Origin: Verrucomicrobiota bacterium
GTDB taxonomy: Bacteria; Verrucomicrobiota; Verrucomicrobiia; Opitutales; Opitutaceae
DNA length: 64,000 nt
Assembly (NCBI GenBank): GCA_030605125.1
Contig: JAUWBD010000001.1
Coordinates: 1 to 64,000 of the forward strand
Direction of reading: 5' to 3'
The position numbers were made by a program, and so were the translations under genes. Within the stretch, counting starts at the first letter, position 1; each line of letters opens with the position of its first letter. The notes below the pieces were generated by a model. The model did no database searches. It saw nothing but the letters and a program-made list of their open reading frames with translations, and had not been told where the DNA came from. Of this stretch, positions 25,622 to 33,797 are shown one piece after another.

Positions 25622-27784
25622 ATGCCTCTCCTCTCCAGCGTGGGCAGCAAGACCCTGTCGCAACGCCTCTTCGTCGCCTTCATCTACGCCACGTTGACCT
25701 TCTTCGGCGCCACCATGGCGGTGCCGTTCATGATCATGCTGACGAGCTCGGCGTCCAACAGCTACGACTACGACCGCTACTCGATCGTGCCGCGCTCCTT
25801 CTGGTCCGCCGAGGACCGCTTCATGAAGGGCACGCCCTATTTCGCCGGCCCCGGCGAGCTCTTCCCCGACAAGCCCGCCCTCTGGACCTCCTGGCGCGCC
25901 GTCGGTCTCGATCGCGACACCGCCGACCAGCTCGCCCGCCGCTACCTCGACGCCTCCGCCCAGGAGCGGGCTCTCTGGAGCCGCCAGGCCGCCGACTACT
26001 CCGACTTCGCGCTCGATTACCCGCTCGTTGACTCCGAAGCCGTCTTCAACCGCGAGATCGCCTCCGAGTTCATGCTCCAGCACTACGTCGAGCAGGCCCT
26101 TCGTCGCGATCCATCCCTCGCCGACGAGCGACGCTCGGTGCGTGAACGCGCCGCCCTCGCCCTCCTCTCCGAGACCTGGGGCGTGCCGGTCGAGAACTAC
26201 ATCGCCATCCGCTTCGACCGCGAGGCGCGCTACCCCATGGCGCAGCAGTCCTGGGTCCCGCCCGGCGGCCCCAAGTGGGACGACTTCATCACCCTGCGAC
26301 ACGCCCTCCGGCACGGGCTGCAGACTCCCGGCGTGCTCGGCGAGTGGCGCTCCCACCTGCGCAAACACGGTTATACCAGGGCCGAGATCCAGCGCCTCAG
26401 CCCGCCGCCCGCCGACGCCCCCGCCGAGGTCGCCGCGCTCTGGCGCGAGTTCGCCCGCACCCAGGCCCCGCTCTCCCCCGTCATTCCGCTCTCCTTGCGC
26501 AAGACCTGGCTCCACTACCTCGCCGGCGACGACGCCCGCGAGATCCTCGGCCTCGACGCCAGCCAGCGCTTCGACATCGCCCGCTACAATACCCTCGCCG
26601 GCACCGCCTACGCCCGCCTCGAGGACACGCCCTTCCCGCTGCCCGCCGAGGGCTTTGACGGCCTGCGACCGCTCTGGCTCCGCTTTATCGAGGAGCAATA
26701 CCCGCTGCGCCTCACCCACCTGCGGCCCAGCCCGGGCCTCCGCACCCGCTACGAGGCCTTTCTTCAGGCCAACTACGAGAGCGTCGCCTCGCTCAACCAG
26801 ATCCTCGGCACGCACTACGCCGACTGGTCCGAGGTGCCGCTGCCCGAGAGCCTGCCCGAGGCGCGCCCCGGCCAGGCCGGCGGCCTGCGCGAGGTGTGGT
26901 TCGCCTTCGCCAAGAGTCTTCCCGCCGCCGACCGCCTCGTGCACTCCGGCGACGCCGCCTGGCAGGCGTATTTGCGCGGCAAATACGGATCGCTCGAGGC
27001 GCTCAACGCCGCCTACGGCTGGAACCTCCGGCTCTGGGAGGAGGCGCGCATGCCCCTCGACAAGGCCTACGCCGTCACCTACGGCCAGCACCGCTTCGCC
27101 TTCGCGATCGAGCCGGTGCGTTTCAACTACAGCACGATCCTGCGCTTCCTGCTCGACCAGGGAAACTCCATCCCGGTCACCCTGTGGCTTATCGTGCTGA
27201 GCATCGCCACCTCGCTCACGGTCAACCCGCTCGCGGGCTACGCCCTCTCGCGCTTTAACCTTCGCATGAAGGACAAGATCCTTCTCTTCTGCCTCGCGAC
27301 CTCCGCCTTTCCCGCGATGGTCAGCGCCATCCCGGGCTACCTGCTGATGCGCGACCTCGGGCTGCTCAACACCTTCATGGCGCTCGTGCTGCCCGGCGCG
27401 GCTAGCGGAATGAGCATCTTCATTCTGAAAGGCTTCTTCGACTCGCTGCCGCAGGAGCTCTACGAGGCCGCCACGATCGACGGCGCCAAGGAGTGGCAGA
27501 TCTTCCTTTTCGTCACGATCCCGATGGTGACGCCGATCCTCGCGATCAACGCGCTAAACGCCTTCATCGCGGCCTACGATGGCTGGGCCTGGGCGCTGAT
27601 CATCGCGCAGGACAAGAGCATGTGGACGCTCTCGGTGTGGCTCTACCAGGCCAACTTCTGGTGGTCGCAATCCCCGTGGATCACGACCGCCGGCTTCGTC
27701 GTCACCTCGATCCCCACCCTGCTCGTCTTCGTCTTCTGCCAGAAGATCATCATGCGCGGCATCATCGTGCCCTCGATGAAATGA
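25622..27784 (+). CDS. MalG-type ABC permease with ~450-residue periplasmic insert
   Basis: This 720-aa protein compares with about 280 aa for a usual MalG/UgpE permease. The first membrane segment is at ~15-40. The remaining segments lie at ~515-710, with the EAA loop ELYEAATIDGAKEW at 612-625. Between them, residues ~43-505 form a large, mostly helical extracytoplasmic insert. It contains repeated units with a YxSxxxLNxxxGxxYxxWxE pattern, clearest at 385-404 and 455-474, with a weaker one near 322-335. The same pattern occurs in the giant glycosidases of this window (RYDDLRALNAAWGTAHASWDE). The insert probably docks the binding domain or glycan outside the membrane. It is 61 bp after the fused permease. 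Confidence 0.82.
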   Translation: MPLLSSVGSKTLSQRLFVAFIYATLTFFGATMAVPFMIMLTSSASNSYDYDRYSIVPRSFWSAEDRFMKGTPYFAGPGELFPDKPALWTSWRAVGLDRDTADQLARRYLDASAQERALWSRQAADYSDFALDYPLVDSEAVFNREIASEFMLQHYVEQALRRDPSLADERRSVRERAALALLSETWGVPVENYIAIRFDREARYPMAQQSWVPPGGPKWDDFITLRHALRHGLQTPGVLGEWRSHLRKHGYTRAEIQRLSPPPADAPAEVAALWREFARTQAPLSPVIPLSLRKTWLHYLAGDDAREILGLDASQRFDIARYNTLAGTAYARLEDTPFPLPAEGFDGLRPLWLRFIEEQYPLRLTHLRPSPGLRTRYEAFLQANYESVASLNQILGTHYADWSEVPLPESLPEARPGQAGGLREVWFAFAKSLPAADRLVHSGDAAWQAYLRGKYGSLEALNAAYGWNLRLWEEARMPLDKAYAVTYGQHRFAFAIEPVRFNYSTILRFLLDQGNSIPVTLWLIVLSIATSLTVNPLAGYALSRFNLRMKDKILLFCLATSAFPAMVSAIPGYLLMRDLGLLNTFMALVLPGAASGMSIFILKGFFDSLPQELYEAATIDGAKEWQIFLFVTIPMVTPILAINALNAFIAAYDGWAWALIIAQDKSMWTLSVWLYQANFWWSQSPWITTAGFVVTSIPTLLVFVFCQKIIMRGIIVPSMK

Positions 27785-27786
27785 TG

Positions 27787-27814
27787 GTAGGGCGGGCCCG
27801 CTGGGCCCGCCCTA
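27787..27814. repeat. Palindromic intergenic element, possible bidirectional terminator
   Basis: TAGGGCGGGCCC (27788-27799), loop GCT, then GGGCCCGCCCTA gives a 12-bp perfect stem between convergent genes. It has no T-run. A related sequence, about three-quarters identical over its first 26 bases, lies at 56706-56731. This suggests a dispersed palindromic repeat that also serves to insulate the two operons. Confidence 0.6.
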
Positions 27815-27819
27815 ACGAC

Positions 27820-28953
27820 TCACTGCTCCGCCAAGCGCACCGTGGCAGGGAAGCCGGAGACGCACGCGCTCTCGAAGCGCAATTCCTGTCCGGCGTTGAG
27901 CCGTGGGATGATCTCGACCAGGTGATCACGGTCGGGCTCCAGATCCTGCGCGATGAACTGCACGAGACGGAAGTTGCCGTTCTTGGCGTTGGCCCCGGCG
28001 TCGTAGGCGGTCGGCTGTCCGCCGTTCACGCTGACTTCGTAGCGACCCGATAGCGGCGTGGCCTCGCCGAAGAGCAGCACATGCCTGCCGCGCACCACCA
28101 GGCGGATCGGCACGGCCTCGGGCCCGCGCGCCAAGGTGACATCGTCCAGCCAGCGCGACATCGTGAAATCAAACGCCATCCCGAGCCGGTGCGGACGGCC
28201 CACACTCCAGCCGACCGGTAGCGTGCCCAATTTCGAGAGCCGATTGCGCGTCGCCGTCAGGTAGGTATCCGGGTGCAACATCCTCTCCGGCACGCGGCAT
28301 ACCTGCTCCTCGCCCACCGCACGCGCAAACGCGCCCCACACCGCCTCCGCATACAGCGCGTAGCCTTCGTCGCCGGGGTGCGTGACGTCGGGCGCCATCG
28401 GCCAGAGCGTGTCAGGATCGGCCAGGCCCGCCGCGACGCGCTCGCGCATCAAGGAAACCGCGTCGCCCGAAGGCAGACCGTAGGCGGCCGCGATCTCGCG
28501 GTGCAGCGCGTCGAGTGGGCGCTCGGGAGCGTCCGGCAAGACATCCCGCTTGGCCGCGAAGATCGCCTGCACCACCGGCACGCCCGCGCCGACCAGGCGG
28601 CGCACGAGCGATTCGTAGGCGGCCAGGCGATCCGGAATGACCGGCGCGTAAGGCGTGTCGTTGATCGTGAAATCGAGAAACACCAGGTCCGGACGACGCG
28701 CCAACACATCGCGCTCGAGACGAAAGGCGCCGAGCTGCGAACCCGTTCCGCCGATGGCCGCGTCCCAGAACCGGAAGTGTGCCGCCGGATAGTGCTCCTC
28801 CAATTTGCGCGACGTCAGCGCCCGATAGGAGGTGAGCTGCGGGTCCGTGGCCTGCGCGCCCCAGGTAAGGCTGCCGCCGAAGAAAACGACGCTCAGACGT
28901 TCGCCGGCGCGGGCGCGGCGATCAAAATCCCCAAAGTGGGCGCGGGGGCTCAT
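27820..28953 (-). CDS. SGNH/GDSL hydrolase, probable carbohydrate esterase
   Basis: This is a 377-aa protein with the four SGNH blocks: Ser in VVFFGGSLTWG (~residue 28), Gly in AAIGGTGS, Asn in LDFTINDTP, and the Asp/His pair in DVTHPGDEGY. A C-terminal ~130-residue beta domain (LVVRGRHVLLFGE, YEVSVNGG) resembles the second domain of some acetyl-xylan-type esterases. No signal peptide is seen. The start ATG overlaps the stop of the upstream FAD oxidoreductase (ATGA), so translation is coupled. It is the last gene of the regulator-oxidoreductase-hydrolase unit. Deacylation of an imported sugar is the likeliest role. Confidence 0.8.
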   Translation of the reverse strand: MSPRAHFGDFDRRARAGERLSVVFFGGSLTWGAQATDPQLTSYRALTSRKLEEHYPAAHFRFWDAAIGGTGSQLGAFRLERDVLARRPDLVFLDFTINDTPYAPVIPDRLAAYESLVRRLVGAGVPVVQAIFAAKRDVLPDAPERPLDALHREIAAAYGLPSGDAVSLMRERVAAGLADPDTLWPMAPDVTHPGDEGYALYAEAVWGAFARAVGEEQVCRVPERMLHPDTYLTATRNRLSKLGTLPVGWSVGRPHRLGMAFDFTMSRWLDDVTLARGPEAVPIRLVVRGRHVLLFGEATPLSGRYEVSVNGGQPTAYDAGANAKNGNFRLVQFIAQDLEPDRDHLVEIIPRLNAGQELRFESACVSGFPATVRLAEQ

Positions 28954-30380
28954 TGAACGTCGCCCTCCTCCGGCAGGCGCGCGCCCTGCGCGAGCAGCGC
29001 GGCGCGGACCTCGGCGTAGGGCACGCTCGCAGGGCGCGCGCCGGCCGCGGTGGATCGAGCGGCCAGCGCGGCGACCACGCCACCGGCCTGGCCGATGGCC
29101 ATGGCGATGGGCGTCACGCGAAACGCGGCCGCGGCCTCGTGCGTCGCGCTGATGCAGCGACCGACCACGACGAGATTCTCCGGCCGCGCGACGAGCAGGC
29201 TGCGCAGCGGAATCTGGTAGGCGAGCGCGCCGGCCACGTGGCTGGTGTTGGTCTTCTCGCCCGAGGGCGAGTGGATGTCGATCGGGTAGCCGCCGAGCGC
29301 GATGGCGTCGGGAAAGGGCCGCTCGTGCAGGAGGTCCTCGGCGCTCAGGCGGTAGAGGCCCTCGACGTGGCGCGACTCGCGCACGCCGATCTTCGCGGCG
29401 GTGTCCATGCGCACCGCGTGCTCAAAGCCGACGCAGCGCGTGCGGAGAAACTGGAAGATCTGCGCGCATTGCCGACGGCCGAGAATCTCGGCGCGACTGA
29501 GCTGGAAGGGATCGGTGGCGTCGAGGCCTTGGATGCGTGAGGTGTTGACGATCACGACGCCGGGCACCGCGGTCTCGAAGAACAGCACCTGATCGCGCGG
29601 CACATCCACCTCGCCCGCCTCGCGCGCGGCGCGCCAGGCGCCGAGAAAACCAGCCAGGCTGATTCGCGGCGAAGTGGCGAGGCGCTGCTTGCCGGTCTCG
29701 ACCCCGTGCTCCCAGAGAAAGTCGTCCGGGTGCGTGAGCGCGTAGGCGCGGATCGCGGCGGTGTCCACGTTGGCCAGCTTGAGATTCATCGTCATCGGCT
29801 GCGCCAGGCCGTCGCGTTCGCGGCCGGAGACGAAGGGTGCGCCGGCGCGCGCGGCGAGATCGCCGTCACCGGTGGCGTCAACAAAGACGCGGGCCGAGAG
29901 CGCGACGAGCCCGCCTTTGTTGCAGACGACGACGCGCGCCACGCGCTCGCCCTCGCGTTCCACTGCCGCGAGCTGGGTGTGGTAGAGGATCTCGCCGCCC
30001 GCCTCGGCGAGCATGGTCTCGAGCTCGATCTTCAGCTCCTCGCTGTCGAAGGGCGTGACCGTGCTGCAGTAGGTCGTGGTGTCGGGGATGTGGCCGGGGC
30101 TGGCGCCGCGGCTCACGAGCCGGCGGATGATCTCGTCGGCGATGCCCTCGACAACCTGGCGGCCGGCCTTGTTGTGAAAACTCATCATCGGGCCGACGCC
30201 CATCGAGGTGAGCGAGCCGCCGAGAAAACCATGCTCCTCGACCAGCAAAGTGCGCGCGCCCAGGCGGGCGGCGGCAATGGCGGAAACCGCGCCGGAGACA
30301 CCGCCGCCCACGACGACAACATCGTAGGCGGGGCCGGTGGCGACAGGGAGCGGGAGGGCGGTGGCGGAAGCGGCGGACAT
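28950..30380 (-). CDS. FAD-dependent oxidoreductase (FAD_oxidored type)
   Basis: This is a 476-aa protein. The dinucleotide-binding motif VVVVGGGVSGAVSA (21-34) is followed by the acidic end of the beta-alpha-beta unit (TLLVEEHGFLGG). A second FAD segment is FVDATGDGDLA, and a C-terminal GRCISATHEAAAAFRVTP closes the cofactor site. This places it in the FAD_oxidored group that is abundant beside CAZyme genes in Planctomycetes and Verrucomicrobiota. The substrate is unknown; sugar or polyol oxidation is plausible. Its start is 10 bp after the regulator stop, and its stop overlaps the SGNH start. The triplet is probably one transcript controlled by the regulator. Confidence 0.82.
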   Translation of the reverse strand: MSAASATALPLPVATGPAYDVVVVGGGVSGAVSAIAAARLGARTLLVEEHGFLGGSLTSMGVGPMMSFHNKAGRQVVEGIADEIIRRLVSRGASPGHIPDTTTYCSTVTPFDSEELKIELETMLAEAGGEILYHTQLAAVEREGERVARVVVCNKGGLVALSARVFVDATGDGDLAARAGAPFVSGRERDGLAQPMTMNLKLANVDTAAIRAYALTHPDDFLWEHGVETGKQRLATSPRISLAGFLGAWRAAREAGEVDVPRDQVLFFETAVPGVVIVNTSRIQGLDATDPFQLSRAEILGRRQCAQIFQFLRTRCVGFEHAVRMDTAAKIGVRESRHVEGLYRLSAEDLLHERPFPDAIALGGYPIDIHSPSGEKTNTSHVAGALAYQIPLRSLLVARPENLVVVGRCISATHEAAAAFRVTPIAMAIGQAGGVVAALAARSTAAGARPASVPYAEVRAALLAQGARLPEEGDVQ

Positions 30381-30390
30381 GGCGAAAGGG

Positions 30391-31539
30391 TCAAGTGAGC
30401 GGATGTTCTCCGGGGTGATCCTCGAAGCGGTTGGAGATGAAGATCGGCTCCACTTTCTTGCCCTCGTGCTGGTCGCGCACCATGGCGATCAGCGCCCTGG
30501 CGACCTCGGCCTCGTCGGTGATTTCCCAGCTCGCGGGAAAGGGGCACAACAAGTCCACGTGCTTGTTGCGGTGGAAAAAGAAGCGCAAGTCGCGCGGGGC
30601 CCGCACCCCGGCCTCGAGGGCCGCGAGGATCACGCCGCGCACAACCATGTCGGGAAACGCGATCACGGCGTCGGGCCGCTCGGGCTGCGCCCACAGCTCG
30701 TGAAACTCCCGGTAGCCGAAGCGCGCCAGCCCATGCGTCTCGGCCTTCCTCGACTTGCTCACCCACGACGGCCGCGTCCTCATGCCGGTCTGCTCCAGCG
30801 CCTGGGCAAACGCGCCGTCGAAGAGCTGGCGGTCGCTCTTATGCTCGGAGCTCTCGTTGACGTAGAGATTGCTGATCACGCCGACCGTGCGGCAGCCCTG
30901 CGCCTTGAGGTGCTTGAGCATGCGCAGCAGGTTGTGCGGCTCGTCGAAACCGACCTTGTTGGCGAGGCCGGCGCGGCTGGTGACGACCGCGAGCGGCGTC
31001 GGGAGCTTCAGGAGCCAGCGCAGGCTGTTCGCGTCCACCATCGGCGCGATCACGCCCTGCACTTCGCGGGCATCCAGCGCCTTCCTCAACTCGGGCAGGA
31101 TCGTGACCCGTTTGGTCGCGCCCCGCGGGTCGGCGAAGACGCGGAGGGCGACGCGTTGTTTGGCCAGCTGCTTTTCCAGGGCGCCGTAAACGTTGCGGTA
31201 GAAGGCGTTCTCATCGCCGGTCCAGACCGAGGTGTCGTTGTAGTAGAGCCCGATGCAATCGAGCGTGGTGCGCAGCTCGCGGACGTAGGTGCCGGCGCCG
31301 TGCTTGCGCTCGAGGAAGCCTTCCTTGACGAGGTTCTTGAGCGCGGTGTGCGCCGTGAAGTAGCTGGTCTTCCACTGCTCGGCCAAGGCGGCGGTCGGCG
31401 GCAGTTCGGTGCCGGGGGTGATTTCCCCTTTGAGAATCTGTTCGCGGAGTCTCGCCGAGATCAGGCGATGGGCGACCTCGCGCCGCCCGATTTCGATGCC
31501 GGCAAACGGGGACTGCTCCGTTTCTGAGATTTTAGACAT
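30391..31539 (-). CDS. GntR/LacI-hybrid transcriptional regulator
   Basis: This is a 382-aa protein from ATG 31539. The longer frame upstream lacks sense and would run through the operator, so it was rejected. Residues ~18-85 form a GntR-type winged helix (ISARLREQILKGEITPGTELPPT, FTAHTALKNLVKEGFL, GTYVRE). Residues ~90-365 form a LacI-type effector domain (IGLYYNDTS, CRTVGVISNLY, RPDAVIAFPDMVVRG). The protein is similar over its length to the regulator at 6245, including RPD(G/A)...P(D).(I/V).RGVI and the late F.HRN/L.HKN segment. A 19-bp palindrome lies 13 bp upstream. It is co-directional with, and 10 bp before, the FAD oxidoreductase. Confidence 0.85.
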   Translation of the reverse strand: MSKISETEQSPFAGIEIGRREVAHRLISARLREQILKGEITPGTELPPTAALAEQWKTSYFTAHTALKNLVKEGFLERKHGAGTYVRELRTTLDCIGLYYNDTSVWTGDENAFYRNVYGALEKQLAKQRVALRVFADPRGATKRVTILPELRKALDAREVQGVIAPMVDANSLRWLLKLPTPLAVVTSRAGLANKVGFDEPHNLLRMLKHLKAQGCRTVGVISNLYVNESSEHKSDRQLFDGAFAQALEQTGMRTRPSWVSKSRKAETHGLARFGYREFHELWAQPERPDAVIAFPDMVVRGVILAALEAGVRAPRDLRFFFHRNKHVDLLCPFPASWEITDEAEVARALIAMVRDQHEGKKVEPIFISNRFEDHPGEHPLT

Positions 31540-31552
31540 AGGTCCATATGAA

Positions 31553-31571
31553 CAACCAATGTCTTTGGTTG
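31553..31571. promoter_or_regulatory. Palindromic operator candidate for the second regulator
   Basis: CAACCAATGTCTTTGGTTG has perfect 7-bp arms (CAACCAA/TTGGTTG) around a 5-bp centre. It is 13 bp upstream of the regulator ATG at 31539, the same distance as the palindrome at 6212-6231 from its regulator. Both begin with CAAC and end with GTTG, but the inner bases differ, as expected for paralogues with separate specificity. Confidence 0.6.
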
Positions 31572-31624
31572 CTTCAATCGGAAACACGGAGGCCGGTCGC
31601 CTCGCCCAGCCTGCGCCTGAAGCT

Positions 31625-33793
31625 CTACGCTTCACGGTCGCCGATCGTGCCCTTCAGGCCCCACCACGGAACCGACGTGTCCTCCCACGGGAAGTAGGAG
31701 GGGACCGATTGCCACGGCTCGTTGAGGATCGGGATGTCCTTTTCCTCGAGACCGTCGATCTGCACGCGGACATCCTGCGGCACGCAGCGTCCGTTGATGG
31801 TCGCGTGGCGCACGAGGCGGCTGCCGGCGCTGGTGGAGAGCTCGAGCTCGAGCGCTTCGCGACCCGGCATCGCGGGGCGGCGGTAGCGCATGCGGCGGGT
31901 CGTGAGGTGAAAATCGCTGAAGCGGCTCTCCGTCAGCGCGGCCATGAAGGCCGCGAGCGAAGGATACTCGCCCACGCTGGCGTGCTCGATCACGTAGCCG
32001 CCGAAGACGAGCTTCAGCTCGCCCTGCGTGAAGGTCCGCTCGGGCCCGTGGTAGAAGGTCGTGCGGATGACCTCGTAGTGGTTGATCTTCTCCAGCGTGA
32101 CGACCGGTTGACCGAGCGTCTCGGTGTAGGCCATCGGACGCACGGCCACGAGCAGGCGGCCGACACGCACGCCGATCCACTCGCCATGGGCGGCCTCGCC
32201 CGACCAGGAGGCGAGCGCGCGCTCGCCGACGCGCACCTCGTCCGCCCCCGAGAAATGCGCGGGGAAGACGAGCATCTCGTTGAGCCGATGGAGGGCGCGC
32301 GGCCGCGAGGCCTGCGCATGGCGCGGCGTCGGCATGGAAAGGTGCGAAAGCTCGAAGCCGGCGAGGCCGAGCGCGGGCTGCGTGTGCAGCATGACCGTGG
32401 AATCGGCCTGGAGCGCGAGCAGGTGGCACCGCGAGACGAGGTTGTCCTGCTCGCCCGAGTTGGCGTAGGGCCGCCCTTGCTCATCGGTCGCGGCGCGGAG
32501 CAGGCCGGGCACCTCGTCGTTGATGGTGAACTTGTGGAAAAACGTGCCGACATCGCGGTAGGAGCCGACCACGGCCTTGCGCTTGAAGGTGGCGAAGTAG
32601 CTCATCGACTGCTCGCCGCCCAGGAAGTGCGACGACGAGGTTCCGACGGTGTAGTCCTTTTTCAGATACGTCTCGACGCGGATCGGACCCGCCGGGTAAT
32701 CCACGCCGCCGTCGCCGGCCTCCGCCATGGCCACCGCGCGGAAGGGATACGGCTTGGCCTGGAAGAGGCGCAGGGCGGCCGGCGGGATGTGGTAGTGGCC
32801 GGACGCGGTCCAGCAGCGGTTGATGATGTTGTGCGGCAGGTCCCCGCCGTTGTGCAGGGCGAAGCCGTGGTCGGGCTTGAAAATCTCGAGGGGCGAGGGG
32901 CGCGCGCGCTCGCCGAGCACGAACCAGAGCAGGACCGAGACGCTGGAGAGGTGCGCGATGCTGTCGCAGTTGTAGGCGCGCGAGTAGGGCCCGGCGCAGA
33001 CGCCCATCTCGGGGTGGAAACGCGCGGCGAGATCGAGCCAGAGGCGTTGCTCGAGCTTGAGCGCGAGTTCGCGCGCCTCCGGGTGCTTCGCGTAGTGCGC
33101 GATGTCGCCCAGCGCGTGCAGCGTGAGCGGCGTGTAGGAGGGCGAGTTGTATTCGCTGTTGATCCCGCGCCGGAAAAGCATGTCGCGCAGCCGACGGAGA
33201 TTCCAGAGCCCGTGCTCGACGGCCGCGTCGTCACCGAACATCTCGCCGCCGAGGATGAGCCCCATGGTCGCCTTGGCCGGCATGTTGTCGTTGTAGCCGT
33301 GGAACTGGTAGTCGGGCTGGCGGTTTCCGGGCAGGAAACATAATCCCTCACGGACAACGGCCTCCAGCTTCGCGACCACATCGGCCGCCATGCGCTCGCG
33401 GTGCTGGATGAGCAGCAGGCAGGCGATGTTGGTGTGGAAAATATTGAAGGAGGAATCCGCCGTCCCGTCGTGCGCGACCCCGTGCGTGCGACCCGCGCGG
33501 ATGACGGCGTCGGCCAGCGCGGCGAAGCCCTGCGCGTAGAGCGCGAAGCACAGCCAGTAGCGATTGCGCGTCGAAGCGGGTCGGGAGCGAGGCAACCAGC
33601 GACCCTCGGCGTCGAACCACTTGGTCGCGACCTGGGTGGTCCGGCGAAAATACTCGGCGACGCGTCCATCGAAGGTGGAGAGATCCGCCTCCGGCTCGGC
33701 GGGTCGCGCGGCCGCGAGCGCGGCCACCGCCAGCGCCGCGCCACGCGGGCGCGGCGGCAAGAGCTCGGATGGAAGGATCGAAGGAGGAATCAT
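31625..33793 (-). CDS. Unassigned family protein with YNDN/EYNSP motifs, locus B paralogue
   Basis: This is a 722-aa paralogue of the 662-aa protein at 11867. Conserved motifs are HGYNDN (165-170), EYNSPSYTPLTL (214-225) and CAGPYSRAYNCDS (266-278) in a helical N-terminal half. A beta-rich C-terminal half follows (TFTQGELKLVFGGYVI). The first 35 residues include an alanine-rich hydrophobic stretch that could be a weak export signal, so its location is uncertain. The start ATG at 33793 is 4 bp after the giant glycosidase stop and has GGAGGA-like purines absent from most starts here. It is the last gene of locus B. A lyase or hydrolase role is inferred from company and fold-like pattern only. 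Confidence 0.6.
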   Translation of the reverse strand: MIPPSILPSELLPPRPRGAALAVAALAAARPAEPEADLSTFDGRVAEYFRRTTQVATKWFDAEGRWLPRSRPASTRNRYWLCFALYAQGFAALADAVIRAGRTHGVAHDGTADSSFNIFHTNIACLLLIQHRERMAADVVAKLEAVVREGLCFLPGNRQPDYQFHGYNDNMPAKATMGLILGGEMFGDDAAVEHGLWNLRRLRDMLFRRGINSEYNSPSYTPLTLHALGDIAHYAKHPEARELALKLEQRLWLDLAARFHPEMGVCAGPYSRAYNCDSIAHLSSVSVLLWFVLGERARPSPLEIFKPDHGFALHNGGDLPHNIINRCWTASGHYHIPPAALRLFQAKPYPFRAVAMAEAGDGGVDYPAGPIRVETYLKKDYTVGTSSSHFLGGEQSMSYFATFKRKAVVGSYRDVGTFFHKFTINDEVPGLLRAATDEQGRPYANSGEQDNLVSRCHLLALQADSTVMLHTQPALGLAGFELSHLSMPTPRHAQASRPRALHRLNEMLVFPAHFSGADEVRVGERALASWSGEAAHGEWIGVRVGRLLVAVRPMAYTETLGQPVVTLEKINHYEVIRTTFYHGPERTFTQGELKLVFGGYVIEHASVGEYPSLAAFMAALTESRFSDFHLTTRRMRYRRPAMPGREALELELSTSAGSRLVRHATINGRCVPQDVRVQIDGLEEKDIPILNEPWQSVPSYFPWEDTSVPWWGLKGTIGDREA

Positions 33794-33797
33794 GAAA

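Noticed and set aside
22894-25683. A 929-codon minus-strand open frame opposite the fused transporter gene
   Set aside because: It is antisense to a protein with well-supported domains. The composition (His, Asp, Val, Gly runs) has no fold-like pattern.
31540-31635. N-terminal extension of the second regulator (start at 31635)
   Set aside because: The extra 32 residues have no domain pattern and would place the 19-bp palindrome inside the coding region. The ATG at 31539 fits homologues.
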